From: Terrisporobacter mayombei | GTDB taxonomy: Bacteria > Bacillota > Clostridia > Peptostreptococcales > Peptostreptococcaceae | DNA: 64,000 nt | Assembly (NCBI RefSeq): GCF_020748465.1 | Contig: NZ_JAHZMP010000003.1 | Span: 62,001 to 126,000, forward strand | Reading direction: 5' to 3' | In this document: piece by piece, positions 63,587 through 64,000 of the stretch | Layout: each line of letters begins with the position of its first letter | How positions within the stretch are numbered: the first letter of the stretch is position 1 | Made by a program: the position numbers and the translations under genes | The notes under the pieces: model-generated | Database searches by the model: none | The model's input: the letters and a program-made list of their open reading frames with translations, nothing else | What the model was told of the DNA's origin: nothing

Positions 63587-64000
63587 CTAAGCTTTAATAC
63601 ATTTACTCCACAGGACAAATGCAGTAACTATTAAAATTATGCTATATACTATTAATGCATATACATTAAATAATGCCAAATAATTTATTCCTACTCCTAC
63701 TCCTAAAATAACCATTCCTAATAAAGTATTAATTAAGTTTTGACTTTTATTCACTTCTCCAAATTTTATTGTAAAAGGTAATGTATTTTTTCCTAACATA
63801 TGTTCAATAACTATGAATACTAATAAAAATGCAAAAGCAATAATTAAAATTGGCAATACTTTAATCCCAAAAATCACTATAAAAATTATACTTTCAAATA
63901 AATATAATGGTAATAGTATATTGGATAATAATGCTTTATATGCACCTTTGTATATATTAGATTTATCACTTATATAGGCTGTTTCATAGATCCATGCCGC
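63587..64000 (-). CDS. C-terminal end of an integral membrane protein, possibly an ABC exporter permease (partial)
   Basis: The frame stays open to the window edge, giving at least 138 codons. The edge sequence reads AAWIYETAYISDKSNIYKGA, followed by four hydrophobic helices and the C-terminus LWSKCIKA. The AAWIYETAYISDKSNIYKGA segment resembles the loop before the last helices of large putative ABC exporter permeases, but I cannot confirm it. A GTG at 63877 could be mistaken for a start; the upstream open frame argues against that. Confidence 0.55.
   Translation of the reverse strand, partial: AAWIYETAYISDKSNIYKGAYKALLSNILLPLYLFESIIFIVIFGIKVLPILIIAFAFLLVFIVIEHMLGKNTLPFTIKFGEVNKSQNLINTLLGMVILGVGVGINYLALFNVYALIVYSIILIVTAFVLWSKCIKA

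Overview
The window is low-GC, AT-rich DNA with intrinsic terminators, strong AGGAGG-type ribosome binding sites, several TTG/GTG starts and short operons. Gene content points to an anaerobic, spore-forming-type Firmicute of the class Clostridia, most likely family Peptostreptococcaceae: fused glycine-cleavage GcvT-GcvPA protein, 2Fe superoxide reductase, EFR1 flavodoxin/ferredoxin, CbiMNQO cobalt importer, Bce-type peptide resistance modules. The genus is an inference and cannot be fixed from the sequence alone. No tRNA, rRNA, CRISPR array, prophage or insertion sequence was seen.

Layout. 1-5262 (minus): tetrapyrrole/cobalamin block, a cobalamin riboswitch with its terminator ahead of cbiMNQO, then hemA and hemL (cut by the window edge). 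5424-7670: remnant of a VTC-type polyphosphate polymerase gene and a PadR/DUF1700-like/DUF4097 envelope-stress operon. 7711-10258: superoxide reductase with a PerR-like promoter box, an HD hydrolase, and a MerR regulator with a frameshifted tail. 10355-13926: CstA-type transporter with a LytS/LytR pair, resembling pyruvate/peptide sensing BtsSR-BtsT. 14021-17908: NiaR repressor divergent from nadABC, with a 50-bp perfect palindrome over the nad promoter. 17950-21600: HTH/DUF3169 pair with two palindromic operators, YdcF protein, asparagine synthetase. 21757-25208: response regulator, ABC exporter and kinase (lantibiotic-immunity type). 25308-28419: a candidate small RNA, a Ca/Na antiporter, and an RclA-like disulfide reductase with an HxlR regulator.

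28464-33559: glycine cleavage genes under a tandem glycine riboswitch, then FolT. 34635-48181: two tandem paralogous secreted giants of 2008 and 2193 residues. Each combines a phosphodiester glycosidase (uncovering-enzyme) domain with a purple-acid-phosphatase-like metallophosphoesterase, cohesin-like, Ig-like and fibronectin III modules. Both are followed by a final fibronectin III module in the -1 frame. 48193-50755: BrnQ carrier flanked by two identical cre-like palindromes, and an EFR1 protein with a frameshifted tail. 50875-55346: BceRSAB-type module. 55855-62271: a five-gene sugar catabolic operon (xylose-isomerase-like protein, PfkB kinase, class II aldolase, Gfo/Idh/MocA dehydrogenase, TIM-barrel isomerase) with a divergent AraC regulator. 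62342-64000: DUF3810 protein and the end of a membrane protein.

The best candidates for something undescribed are the two giant secreted enzymes, whose paired activities would fit two-step removal of a sugar-phosphodiester cap, and their shared out-of-frame last module. Next come the orphan sugar operon and the possible small RNA before the antiporter.
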